In this document: positions 44,301-55,229 of the stretch, piece after piece
Layout: the number at the start of each line of letters is the position of its first letter
Numbering within the stretch: the stretch's first letter is position 1
NCBI GenBank assembly: GCA_015178975.1
Contig: WHVD01000009.1
Span: 682,001-746,000 of the forward strand
Origin: Hysterangium stoloniferum
Taxonomy: Eukaryota; Basidiomycota; Agaricomycetes; Hysterangiales; Hysterangiaceae
Reading direction: 5' to 3'
DNA length: 64,000 bases
Program-made: the position numbers and the translations under genes
The notes under the pieces: model-generated
The model's input: only the letters and a program-made list of their open reading frames with translations
Database searches by the model: none
What the model was told of the DNA's origin: nothing

Positions 44301-45582
44301 TATCCCCCCAGCCTCCTCTTTACATGATCCCACAAGTGTTCAATGGGTTGAGGTCTGGAGACTGTGCTGGCCATGGGAAGACATTGAAATCATTATCTTG
44401 AAACCAAGTTTGGGCCTTCTTGCAGGTATGTTTGGGGTTATTATCTTGCTGGAAGATGACATCACCCACAGATTCTCCATAATATGTACATAGTTGAGGC
44501 TGGCTTGAAGGTCCCCATTCATCCTCCCATCTATCTTGCAAGCATACCAAGGTCCTTCCCACAGCATGCAGCCCCATACCATCACAGATCCTCCTCCAAA
44601 CTTCTGGGTCCCCTGAACCAGCCTATTACTCAAGCCCTCCCCAGCCCTTTTCCAGACCCACTTCCTCCAATCTGACCCCAACCTGTTGATTTTGGTTTCA
44701 TCAGACCACACCACCACACCACCTTCTTCCAGTCCTCCACAGTCCAATTCTGATGTGCCACAGCAAAGTCCATCCTTGTCTTTCTATGCTTCTTGCTGAG
44801 AAGGGGCTTTTTCTTCTTCACTACAGCCTTCATCCCAACCATAGTGAGACTATTGCACACAGTTTGGGTACAGATGGACTGGTTGGTGACATTCCTAAGA
44901 GCTTTGGCCACATCAACAGAAGTGTCAGCCTTCCCAGAGCTGATGAGACACTGTGCATAGTGAATATTGGTAGGGGAAAACTTGGAGGGATGACCACCAA
45001 TGGACTTAGAGAAATGACAATGATGTTTGGAGTAAAGTCTAGAGACTGTGCCAATGCCATGGCCAGTATAAGCTGCAATGTGGCAAGCTGTATGGCCAGC
45101 ATCAAGCAGTGAGAGGATATGATTCTGGCTGGCAAGAGACAAAGTGCATATTTTGGGAATTGGGGCATTCCTAGTTGCTAAAGGCCATGTACTTATACTC
45201 CAGCACAATGTGGTCATGTGACATCACATGATTTTGTTGATAGGCCAGTTGGAGGTGAAACATCAACAAGGTCACATGACTATAAGCATTTATAGTCATC
45301 AAGGCTGCCAGCCAAAAAACCCTTCCAATGAGTCTTCTGTATATATGTATGTATATATTTTAGTATTTCCATATTTGGAGCTTATGTAATGGCATTGTAT
45401 TTCAACAATATAGACAAGCTTAGGAACCCTTGCTATGCTGCAGGGTTGTCACTGGCCCCACAACTTTGCTGTGGGCTCTAGCTTGTTGGGAGGCTTCACC
45501 AACTTTTAAGTATTTTTGAGACTCATTGTTTGAGGATGGAAAGTGTTTAGAGAACAGAAAGTGTTTAGAGAATGGAAAGTGT

Positions 45583-46315
45583 TGTTATGACCGTGTCGCA
45601 GCCGTTCGGCCCTGAGGTTATCACCACCTATCGACGATTCAAGTTATCACTCAAGTCACCACATTGGAAACCATTGCCCCGGATGCTGACGTATGCTTTC
45701 GCGGTGATCAAACTCCATTTATGCCCACGTCAAAATATACTCGTACTATCTGGTTAAACTTTTGATACGTCTTTATTATGATGATCCGTTCTATCCTATG
45801 TTTCACATATGCCTATATATACTTGTAACCCTCAAACTATTTCCTTTTCCTGTAATTACACTCTCGGTTATCTCTTCAGCCTCTGAACTAATCATAAACT
45901 TCCCGTTCCTAGTCAAGCTTATTGTCAATACCCTGTTCCGCTCTTCTCCTAGTTAGTCTTTTCTAGATGCCTGATACTTGTATATGAACCCACTGTAGTT
46001 GTAGTTACTAGGCAATCAGAATATCGACTCAGAATACCCTCTTACACCTCTAGCAGTCTTGTACTAAGAATCCCCTCATCCGCCTTCGTGCGCTCGTCCA
46101 CTCTCGGTCACCGACCCTTGGCCCAACACTTGACTTAACCTTTGGTCCTGATCGGTATCTCGCTGAAAGGAACTTGTTAGGATTAGTCTTCACCTGCCCA
46201 AAATTTAAGGACACTCAACGGACATTTGCAAGGGCGCAGCACATAAGCTGAAGCCAAGTCCTTCCGATCGGTCCCTGTTGGCCAACCGACATTAGTCAGT
46301 TTTCAGTTCTTAACA
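45583..46315 (+). mobile_element. Solo LTR D2
   Basis: 733 bp, TGTTATGACC...GTTCTTAACA, duplication AGTGT at 45578-45582 and 46316-46320. U5 motif at 46228-46260. Confidence 0.9.
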
Positions 46316-46351
46316 AGTGTTTAGAGAATGGAAAGTGTTACAAAGGAAACA

Positions 46352-47176
46352 TGTTAGGATATGTACACGGTGGGTTTCCAGAGAAACCCACAGAATATCC
46401 GGTAGAACTTGGCTTCAGCTTATAGGCTGCACCCTCGTGAGATCATGTTGTCCAATTTCAGACAGGTGGACGGGAATCCCAGGGAGTCTGGGCAGGGTTC
46501 GTGGGTCGAGGGGTCGTAGGTCAGAGGTCGTGGGTCGAGAGGTCATGAGTCGAGATGAATAAGAGAGATAGATGTGCCAGAGCCCGTGGGCTCCGACTAG
46601 CGTGAGTGGTGTGATTCAAGTAGGAGTTTAGAGCCGAAAATGTATTAGATTACTGGGGGGAATCTAAGCTGATTTTCTGACTGGATTGTATTGTACAACA
46701 TCTGCCAGACTATATAGACCGTGGAATGAATGACATACCAAATCCAGTAATAATGAAACGAAACTAGCAAAACATAAAATGAGAATAGTAAACACCAGAT
46801 TTGGTGTTAGGGATGGGACGGAACGGAGCAGAGTCCGAATCATGACAAATCATAAACCATAATGGGAAACGGAGTGGGAGTGGAGTCTGAATCGTGACAG
46901 GTCATTTGACTAAAATGGGAATGGGGCTCTGTTAGAGGGAAGACAGGTTTTCCAAGCGGGGTCTGGTGATTGATGCATGGGACAGGGTCAGACATAGACA
47001 GGGACAGAGTCTGGTGGGTATTCTGGTGACTGAAACACAACATAACAAAGTCGAACGTAGACAAGTCTGACGTACGGAGTCCGGCAGGAAGTCCAGTAAA
47101 CTGACAATTGGTGCATATAGGGTGTGGGTGCGTATGAGTTACTGCCCGGAGTATGGCGGGAATTCTGGTCGTAACA
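46352..47176 (-). mobile_element. Solo LTR B2
   Basis: 825 bp, TGTTAGGATA...GTCGTAACA. Flanks AAACA and GAACA form a duplication with one change. U5 motif at 46405-46437. Compared with B1 the U5 hairpin has lost its CpGs on both arms, an older copy. Confidence 0.85.
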
Positions 47177-47195
47177 GAACATCACCAATGGAACA

Positions 47196-47525
47196 ATGGT
47201 TTCCAAAGTAACAATGGGTGGGTACAAAAGGAGCAACAGTTTCAAAAGGAGCAATGGTTTCCAAAGGAACAATGGGTACAAAAGGAGCAACAGTTTCAAA
47301 AGGAGGAATAGTTTCAAAAGGAGCAATGGTTTCAAAAGGAGCAATGGTTTCAAAAGGAGCAATGGTTTCAAAAGGAGCAATGGTTTCAAAAGGAGCAATG
47401 GTTTCAAAAGGAGCAATGGTTTCAAAAGGAGCAATGGTTTCAAAAGGAGCAATGGTTTCAAAAGGAGCAATGATTCAAAGAAAGCAATGGTTTCAGAAGA
47501 AGTAACTGTTTCAAAAGGAGCAACA
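47196..47525. repeat. 18-bp minisatellite of M1
   Basis: Unit CAAAAGGAGCAATGGTTT about 15 times, nearly perfect in 47310-47480. The same unit in inverse orientation is at 60535-60620 in M2. Long open frames on both strands here are repeat artefacts. Confidence 0.9.
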
Positions 47526-47929
47526 GTTCTGATTAGAAATTCAGTTGATTCTACTGGAATTGATTTACAATTGATACAGCATTGATACAGCATCAATTGA
47601 GAAGAGGAGAACATTCATTAAGCATTATGGAGCATTGATGAAGAATTGATGAGCATTGAAGAAACATTAATAGAGCATGGATTGAGCATTGATATTGTAT
47701 TGTATTTTGATATATTTTAATTTAATTTAATTTTTCCAATTTTATGCATTTTATTTTCATTTACTGTATTTTATTTCAATTTATCCTATTTTATTTTATT
47801 TTTAAACATTTTATTTTTATTTATTGTATTTTATCTTAATTATTCCCTTATTTTACTGAGATTTTCCCAGAAATCCTTGTAGGCCTCCAGGGATTTGCAA
47901 TATTACTCCAGGGAAATGGCATCAAAATA

Positions 47930-48227
47930 TGTACCTCCATGAATGCCACATGAAATGCTTTCGTGAGGGGATGTGGGAAATTTCCCCAGACAACTCATGT
48001 GAAATGTTTCTGTGAGGGACACAGGAAATGCTTTCATGCATCCAGAAAATACTCCCATGCACATCACAAAGTACTCCTGCAGCATCACAAAATGGTGTAA
48101 CAATACTTCTGCATATCACAAAATAGTTAATACTCCCACACATGTAAAAATACCTCTGTGCATTACAAAATACTTCCACATGTATCACAAATTACTCCCA
48201 CAGTGCCAAAAATACTTCCATGCTTGC
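47930..48227 (-). repeat. Degenerate 22-26-bp array of M1
   Basis: Repeated ACTCCCACA, ATACTTCC and TCACAAA blocks, the inverse of the array at 59697-60010. It continues at 49942-50000 after LTR E2. Confidence 0.75.
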
Positions 48228-48295
48228 TGTGAAGAGTGGTGGAAGTTCTGACCATTGTATATACAAAGAAATGAGTAGAATGGGAGGAAGGATGA

Positions 48296-49598
48296 TGTTA
48301 CGACTGGAATTCCCGCCAGACTCCAGGCACTAACTTATATGCACCCACACCCTATATGCACCAATTGTCAGTTTACCAGAATTCCCGCCGGACTCCGTAC
48401 ATCAGACTTGTCTACATTCAACTTCGTTACGTTGTGTATCAGTCACTGGAATACCCACCGGACTCCATCCTTGTCTATGTCCGACCTCATCCCATGCATA
48501 AGTCACCAGACCCCACTCAGAAAACCCGTCACCCCTCTAACTGAGCCCCATTCCCATTTTAGTCAAATGACCTGTCATGATTCAGACTCAGCTTCCGCTC
48601 CATTTCCCATTTTGGTTTATGATTTGTCATGATTCGGACTCCACTCTGTTCCGTCCCGTTCCTAATACCAAATTTGGTGTTTACTACTCTCGTTTTATGT
48701 TTTGCTAGTTTCGTTTCATTATTACTGGATTTGGTATGTCATTCATTCCACGGTCTATATAGTCTGGCAGATGTTGTACATACAATCCAGTCAGAAAATC
48801 AGCTTAGATTCCCCCCAGTAATCTAATACATTTTCCACTCTAAACTCCTACTTGAATTACACCGCTCACGCTAGTCAGAGCCCATGGGCTCTGGCACATC
48901 TATCTCTCTTATTTATCTTGACTCCCGACCTCTCAACCCACGACCTCCGACCTACGATCCCTCGACTCACAAACCCCACCCGGCCTCCCCGGGATTCCTG
49001 TCCACCTGTCTGAAATTGGATAACATGATCTCACAAGGGTGCAGCCTATAAGCTGAAGCCAAGTCCTACCAGATATTCTGTGGGTTTCTCCAGAAACCCG
49101 TTGTGTACTGTGAAGGGTATGCTTTTACCACAGTTTCATTGTGGTAAAACACTCCTTTTATTTTATTTATATTTTACATATTCTATTCATATTTTTCTAT
49201 CTTTCATATTCTTCGAATATTGCATATTTCATTAGTTCGAAGCATTGTGTATACTTGTGGGTGCACTCAGCACCAATTAGAACTCAGACACACTTTAACC
49301 CAAGAACCACCACTCGTAAGACACAAACTAGGTCTACTACGAGCGGTGATCAGGGTAACGTGTCAGCTACTACATAAGTAGCAATATCTGAACTACTAAA
49401 CACTTCTGGCCTCAAACTGTAATAGTCGAGGCCTCCACTCGAACCATCGCACTCGTTGACTCCTTCGTCATCTCGTGCTCTTTCTCTCACTTTCTCTTAT
49501 ATTGCACTGAATAGGTCAATATCCTTCCTTTCTACTCATTTCTTCGTATATAGAACGGTCTGAACTTCTGCCACTCTTCACATGTACGTACCCTAACA
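48296..49598 (+). mobile_element. Solo LTR B3 inside E2, split by E1
   Basis: TGTTACGACTGG...CCCTAACA, duplication GATGA at 48291-48295 and 49599-49603. U5 motif at 49034-49066. Removing E1 restores the family-B end. Confidence 0.9.
49109..49582. mobile_element. Solo LTR E1 inside B3
   Basis: 474 bp, TGTGAAGGGTATGC...CTCTTCACA, duplication TGTAC at 49104-49108 and 49583-49587. It has the hairpin TTTTACCACA/TGTGGTAAAA at its left end. It is the innermost and so youngest layer. Confidence 0.92.
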
Positions 49599-50245
49599 GA
49601 TGATTTGAGTGGAGGCCTCGACTGTTATAGTTCAAGGCCAGAAGTGTTTGCTAGCTCAGATAATGCTACCTATGTGGTAGCTGACACGTTACCCTGATCA
49701 CTGCTCACTGTAGACCTAGCTTGTGTCTTACGAGTGGTGGTGCTTGGGTAAAAGTGTGTCTCTCTGTTTGGTGCCGAGTGCACCCACATGTATACATAGA
49801 GCTTCGAACTAATGAAATGGTGCAATATTCAAAGAATATAAAGGATAGAAAAATATGAATAAAATGTGTAAAATATAAATAAAATAAAAGGAGTGTTTTA
49901 CCACAATGAAACTGTGGTAAAAGCATACCCTTCACACTTGCAGAAATGCTCCCACAGCATCAAAAAAGCTCCTGTGAGTACAGAAAAGCTTCTGGATTGC
50001 TTCTGCACTGACTGATGTGACTAAGCTGATGGTACCTTTTACCTGCATTTTATGGGAATTTGGGTGCTCTGCGCCCTCACACCACACCTAAAATCACCCA
50101 CCACCCACCATCCACCATGCTCCTTTCACTTAGTTGATATGATAGAGCATATCCACAAATATTTTTGATATTTTTGCAATTTTATCCTCTGAGTTATCAA
50201 GGATATACAACTCAATTACCAAACATTGGAAGGGTTTTTTGAGTT

Positions 50246-50535
50246 ACTGTACATGCATGTACATTAGTTTGAAGATCCATGTATGCCTGTGGGTACATAG
50301 ACTCTTGTGGGTGCATACATACTTACTTTCATCTTATGTACTCTAGTGGGTGTAACAGAGAACTCAGACACTTTTTACCCATAACCACAACTTGCCCAAG
50401 ATACCATTTGAAGTGTCCTGCAAGCCATGATTGGGGTATTGTCTCAGCTGTTCTTAATGGCTACAAGTAACATCTCATCTTTACTCTGAGCCTCACACTT
50501 ACATACTGTCAAGGCCTAGAACTATCTACTTGAAC
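50246..50535. repeat. LTR L4 fragment
   Basis: Matches L1 and L3 (GATCCATGTATGCCTGTGGG, ACTCAGACAC and CACAACTTGCCC blocks). The Tc1-like copy 2 ends at a TA just at its left edge. The right boundary is not clear; 50536-50769 shows nothing I recognise. Confidence 0.6.
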
Positions 50536-50769
50536 TGTCAGGGGACCCTCTGTCAGACCCTCAGGAACACCATTTTCTCTTCTTATTGAAGTCCCAAGTC
50601 CACAGTCCAACCCCATGCCTTTCATCACTTTCCCTCTTCTTGTGGATATCAATTACTCTGGCTAATACATACATGCCTCTGAGGAGTAGGTGATTAACTT
50701 AAAAGCTCACAGCATTAGTGTTCCATTGTGGGAAAGGCCCCTGTTCTGTATTAGGTAGAGTTATTTTTA

Positions 50770-51016
50770 GACTACTGTTTGTCACTGTTATTTCCTTTTG
50801 TGACCATTGTTTCCTTTTGTAACCGTTGTTTCCTTTTGTAACAGTTTCCACTCTTTAAATGCTTTCCATTCTCTGAACACTTTCCATTCTTTAACTTTCT
50901 TTAAAGACTTTCTGTTCTAAAACAACACTAAGCCCCAGACATACTTAAAAGTCATCAATGCAGGGGGGTTTGGGAGGGTTTGTCCCCCCAACAAGCTGGA
51001 GCCCAGTGAACTGTAT
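50770..51016 (+). repeat. Helitron M-type 3' fragment
   Basis: TTTCCTTTTGTAACC repeats, then ACACTTTCCATTC, then a G-run, CCCCCCAACAAGCTGGAGCC, as at 61020-61413. It is cut at CCCAGTG, 18 bases before the usual end, and is followed by the Helitron gene. Confidence 0.65.
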
Positions 51017-53133
51017 CACCAGCATGGTTCCTTGATTCCTTACACAGAAGGTGGATCACGTAGTTATGCTCTAGGGCAAATCAAAGCCTAAACAACCAAA
51101 CCTTTTCTGACTTGCAGGATATGATGGAGCAATATAATCCATTATAGAACTCTATCGCCAGGCACATGAGCAATTAATAACACAGGCAGAGACTCCAAGG
51201 TTACATGTCAGGCTGAGCTACAAAGCTTTTAATGACCCCAGATGGTACAATCTTCCAACCGGTGATGAACTTGCAGTCATTCTCCCTGGAGATGGTGATA
51301 CAGGTCATGGTGACCCAAGGGATATTATTGTTCAGAGGAGAGGGGGCCAGTTCCATCATGTCCATGATGCACAAGCCATTTATACACCCCTTTATTATGT
51401 CATGCTCTTTCCCAGGGGTGAGCGTGGTTGGTCATGGGATATTCCCTATGCAAATCAAAATTGGCAGCCCCAACCTGGACAGCAGGATGAAGGTGAAGAT
51501 GAAGAAAAAAGTCAGAAAGTGACCCAATGTGAATATTATGCCTATCGCCTATTTCCCAGAGCATACGAAGCCATGACCCTTTTTTATGCACAAAAGCTAT
51601 TCCAACAGTATATTGTCAATGCCTGGGCAGTAACAGAGCAGCGCAGATTGAGATTTCTCAGGGATAATCAACCAAGGTTACGTGCAGAACTCTACAACCA
51701 AGTGGTTGATGCATTTACAAATCAGGATGTCAGCACAGATGCCAATAGTATTGGTCAGAGGGTCATACTGCCTTCTACATTTACTGGCAGTTCAAGGGAT
51801 ATGAGACAAAGTTTACAAAATTCATTTGCAATTGCACGCAAGTATGGCAATGCCAGCTGCTTCATCACCATGACTGCTAATCCCAAGTGGAAGGAGGTTA
51901 CTGATGAATTGCTTCCTGGACAGACTGCTGCTGATCATCCTGATTTGGTCTCCCATGTCTTTGCTGCCAAGAAGGCTAAGCTGCTCAAGATGATCACAGA
52001 GGACCAGATCTTTGGTAGAACTGTAGCCCATATCCATGTCATTGAATTCCAAAAGTGGGGTCTTCCACACATGCACTGCCTCATATGGTTTGATGACCAG
52101 AATAAGCCAAGGACATCAGAAGATGTTGACTCATTTGTTTCTGCCTGTTTTCCAGATCCTGAAATACATCCCAGACTATTTAATTTAGTAGGACATCTCA
52201 TGACCCATGGCCCCTGTGGAGCTGAACATCCAAATGCTGCCTGTATGGTTGATAAGAAGTGCAGTAAATACTATCCAAAGGATTGGTGTGAAGCCACCAT
52301 TGTCAATGAGGAAGGCTATCCAACATATGCTCGCCCCAACAATGGAAGGGTTTATGAAACTCCCAAGTTTACATATGACAACAGACATGTTGTCCCTTAC
52401 TCCCCTATTTTGATTCTCACCTTTGAATGCCACATCAATGTAGAGTTGACCTTTACCAATAGGTCAATGAAGTACATGCATAAATACTGTTACAAGGGCC
52501 ATGATCGTACAACTATGGAATTCGGAACAACACCAGATGAGATTCAACAGTACCTTGATGCACATTATGTCAGTGCACATGAGTCTGTCTGGTGATTAAT
52601 GTGTAATGGACTCCATACCCAGGTTCCTGCAGTAATGGCACTTGGGATCCATCTTCCTGGAGAAAACACTGTACTTTTTGATGGTGATCAAGGTCCTGCT
52701 GAGGCTTTACAAAGGGCAGAGCATTCAGGGACAACTGTCATGGCTTATTTTGAAGCTAATGCCAAGGGTCTCATTGATTATAATGGACAGCGTGCCCAGG
52801 ACACATTTTATATGGACTTTCCTGAGTATTTCACATATGTACCCAAGAAGAAATCATGGAAGCCACGTCAAAGTGGGTTTTCCATAGGGCACATTCATTT
52901 TGTTAACATTGCCAGTGGGGAAAGATTCCACCTCCGTACATTGCTCACTGTTGTCAAAGGTGCCACCTCATTTGAACAGCTCAGGACCTTTCAGGGTGAG
53001 ACCTATCCTACATTTCAACAAGCCTGTGTAGCACATGGTTTGCTTGAAGATGACCGTCAGTGGCACATGTGCCTCACAGAAGCCAGTCACATAGAGTCTG
53101 GGTTTCAACTTCGCAGATTGTTTGCTATCATTT

Positions 53134-54189
53134 TGTTAAGTTCCCGAACAAAGCTCCACGGATAGTCCCGCGGAGGTTTCCGGTAACTATTCCGAACACA
53201 CACTTGCTTCCGGGGAATAGTCCCACGGAGTCCCCGGGCAATAGGTCCCGGGAAAGTTCCGGGGATTATTAGTACAAGGAACGGTGATATCAGAATAATT
53301 ACCAGAAAGATGTGGTGATACGACTGAGATGGACTTGGCTTCAGCTTATAGGCTGCGCCCTCGTACACTCATTCGGGTGTCCATATTTCGAGCTGACAGA
53401 ATGCATACAGAAAGATATAGATTCCGGAGTTCCCGTGGGAGTTCCGGGAATCGAGTGTGCAGACAGACAAGAGGACTAGAGACTGTTCAAGGATCAAACT
53501 TGTTCGGGGGAAAACTAGTTCGAGATTGAAACTGGATTCTAAGTACATGAATATAGCAGACTTATATAGACTGTGAAATGTAATAATACCAAATCCGGTA
53601 TTAATGAGAGGCAGAACTATTAAACATAAAACCAAACAAGTAAATACTAAACTGGGAATTAGGGATGGAACAGAACGGGAGTGGAGAACGAATCATGACA
53701 GATCATTTAACCATAACTGGAGCGGGGCTCAGTTAGAGGGGTTCCGGAAGTCCGGTCGGAGTCCGGTGACTTGGTGCACAAGATAGTGTCGGGTATAGAC
53801 AGGCTTGATGTGCAGGAGGTCCGGTGGAGTCCGGTGGGTTTTCCAATGACTGGTGTGTGAGATGCAGAGACAGATAACAGGAGCGGGGTTCTATGCTCTG
53901 TTAGAGGGGTTCCAGGAGTCCGGTCGGAGTCCGGTGACTGGTACATAAGACACAGAGTGTCGGGTGTATGTAGGGTGGAGTCCGGAGTCCGGAGGAGTCC
54001 GAGGACTGGTGTATGAGACATGGAGGGTTAGGTGCAGACAGGTGGGGTGCGTACAGAGAGTCAGGCATAAACAAGTTGACATACGGGCTCCCGTGGGAAC
54101 TCCGGTTGTTACTATACAATATAGAGGGTCAGGAGCATGTAGGACGGGGTCCGGGGCCCGGAGGCCGGTGGGTTTCCCAGTTCCTGACA
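53134..54189 (-). repeat. Left LTR of element A (1056 bp)
   Basis: Plus-strand reading TGTTAAGTTCCCGAAC...CCTGACA, U5 motif at 53331-53363. Followed by GTACCCTCCCC, the complement of the polypurine tract. Confidence 0.88.
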
Positions 54190-54502
54190 GTACCCTCCCC
54201 GACTATGCCATTGTAAACCTACATGCATAAGTTGAAACCCACTAACCTCTCTCTAGCCGCATTATGCATTATCTGTGGACCCCTGTAAATGTTGGAGTAA
54301 CAACTATGCTATAGTAAACCTGCATAAGTTGAAACCCATATCCTCTCTACCCACTAACCTCTCTCTAGCCACACTATCCGTGGACTCCGCACCTTTGGAC
54401 TCACTTCATCATTCCCTGTCACCCTATGTCTCTCTTTGCCTTTCTAGCTCTTTGTACCACACTCGACTCTCAGTCCACTAAGTGGCAGATGAGTTAAGTA
54501 TC
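54190..54502. repeat. Left interior of element A
   Basis: No coding region. Two imperfect direct repeats (GCATAAGTTGAAACCCA and CACTAACCTCTCTCTAGCC) at about 54229-54262 and 54314-54372. The same role as the leader next to a polypurine tract; otherwise unassigned. Confidence 0.6.
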
Positions 54503-55224
54503 TGTTAAGAACTGGAAACTGACTAATGTCGGTGGCCGACGGGGGCCGATCGGAAGGACTTGGCTTCAGCTTATGTGCTGCGCCCTCGCAAATATCCGTA
54601 GGATGTCCTTAAATTTCGGGCGGGCGAAGACTAGTCCTAACGAGTACCTTTTGGCGTGATACCGATCGGAATCGAAGGACAAGTCAAGTGTCGGGCCAAG
54701 GGGTCGGGGCCGAGAGTGGGCGAGCGCACGCGAAGGCGGAAGGGAGATTCTTCTAGTATGAGACTGCTACAGACGTATGAGGGTATTCTGAGTCGATATT
54801 CTGATTGCCTAGTAACTACAATTACAGTGGGTTCATATACAAGTAACAGGCGTCTGGAAAATACTAATGGGGAGAAAGGCGGAACACGGTATTAACAATA
54901 AGCTTGACTAGGAACGGGAAGTTTATGATTAGTTCGGAGGCCGATGATAACCGAGAGCGGGATTACGGTAAAAGGAAATGGTTCAAGGACTACAAATATA
55001 GATAGACATATGCGAAACATAAGATTGAACGGATCAACATAATAAAGGGGACGTATCAAAGTTTGACCAGACAATACGAGTTATTTTGACGTGGGCGTAA
55101 ATGGAGTTTGATCTTCGCGAAACATTCGTCAGCTTCGGTGCCGATGGTTTCCGAGAGGATGACTTGAAACGTTGACAAGTGGCGATAACCTCGGGGCCGA
55201 TAGGGTTGCGACACGGTCGTAACA
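54503..55224 (-). mobile_element. Solo LTR D3 inside element A
   Basis: 722 bp, TGTTAAGAACTGG...GGTCGTAACA, inverse to D1 and D2; duplication GTATC at 54498-54502 and 55225-55229. U5 motif at 54556-54588. CpG-rich and therefore young. Confidence 0.92.
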
Positions 55225-55229
55225 GTATC

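Larger units (their letters stand above)
48228..49936. mobile_element. Solo LTR E2, split by B3
   Basis: TGTGAAGAG...CCCTTCACA, inverse to E1, duplication CTTGC at 48223-48227 and 49937-49941. Own sequence 48228-48295 and 49604-49936. Confidence 0.88.
45415..50137 (-). mobile_element. Non-autonomous Helitron M1
   Basis: On the minus strand it starts TCAACTAAG and ends CCTAAGCTTG, inserted between A and T inside the Tc1 inverted repeat, without duplication, as Helitrons do. It shares its last about 100 bp (G-run, CTTCACC, CCCAACAAGC, AGCCC, GCAAGGG) with the autonomous Helitron end at 59440-59538 and is homologous throughout to M2. It codes for nothing; the interior is tandem repeats. D2, B2 and E2 (with B3 and E1 inside) are later insertions. 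The A/T-rich part is 47690-47870. Confidence 0.8.
44299..50245 (-). mobile_element. Tc1-like copy 2, truncated and split by Helitron M1
   Basis: Own sequence is 44299-45414 and 50138-50245. Transposase on the minus strand: 45217-44700 (WPLATRNAPIPK, HTH region, KKVVW) and, after a 5-bp duplication near 44700 that shifts frame, to 44325 (SDETKINRLGSD, VIFQQDNNPKHT, SPDLNP). It ends right at the Glu region, so the C-terminus and left inverted repeat are missing. The right inverted repeat resumes after M1 and ends GAGTTACTGTA at TA 50244-50245. Confidence 0.82.

Noticed and set aside
47196-47525. Long open frames on both strands of the 18-bp repeat (for example a Lys/Arg/Ser/Asn repeat protein)
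   Set aside because: The unit length is a multiple of three and stop-free in several frames; both strands are open. These are repeat artefacts.
54556-54588. The recurrent U5 motif as a tRNA gene, primer-binding site or hammerhead ribozyme
   Set aside because: It lacks A and B box logic and CCA complementarity, is not next to the LTR inner end, and does not contain the CUGAUGA and GAAA core of a hammerhead.
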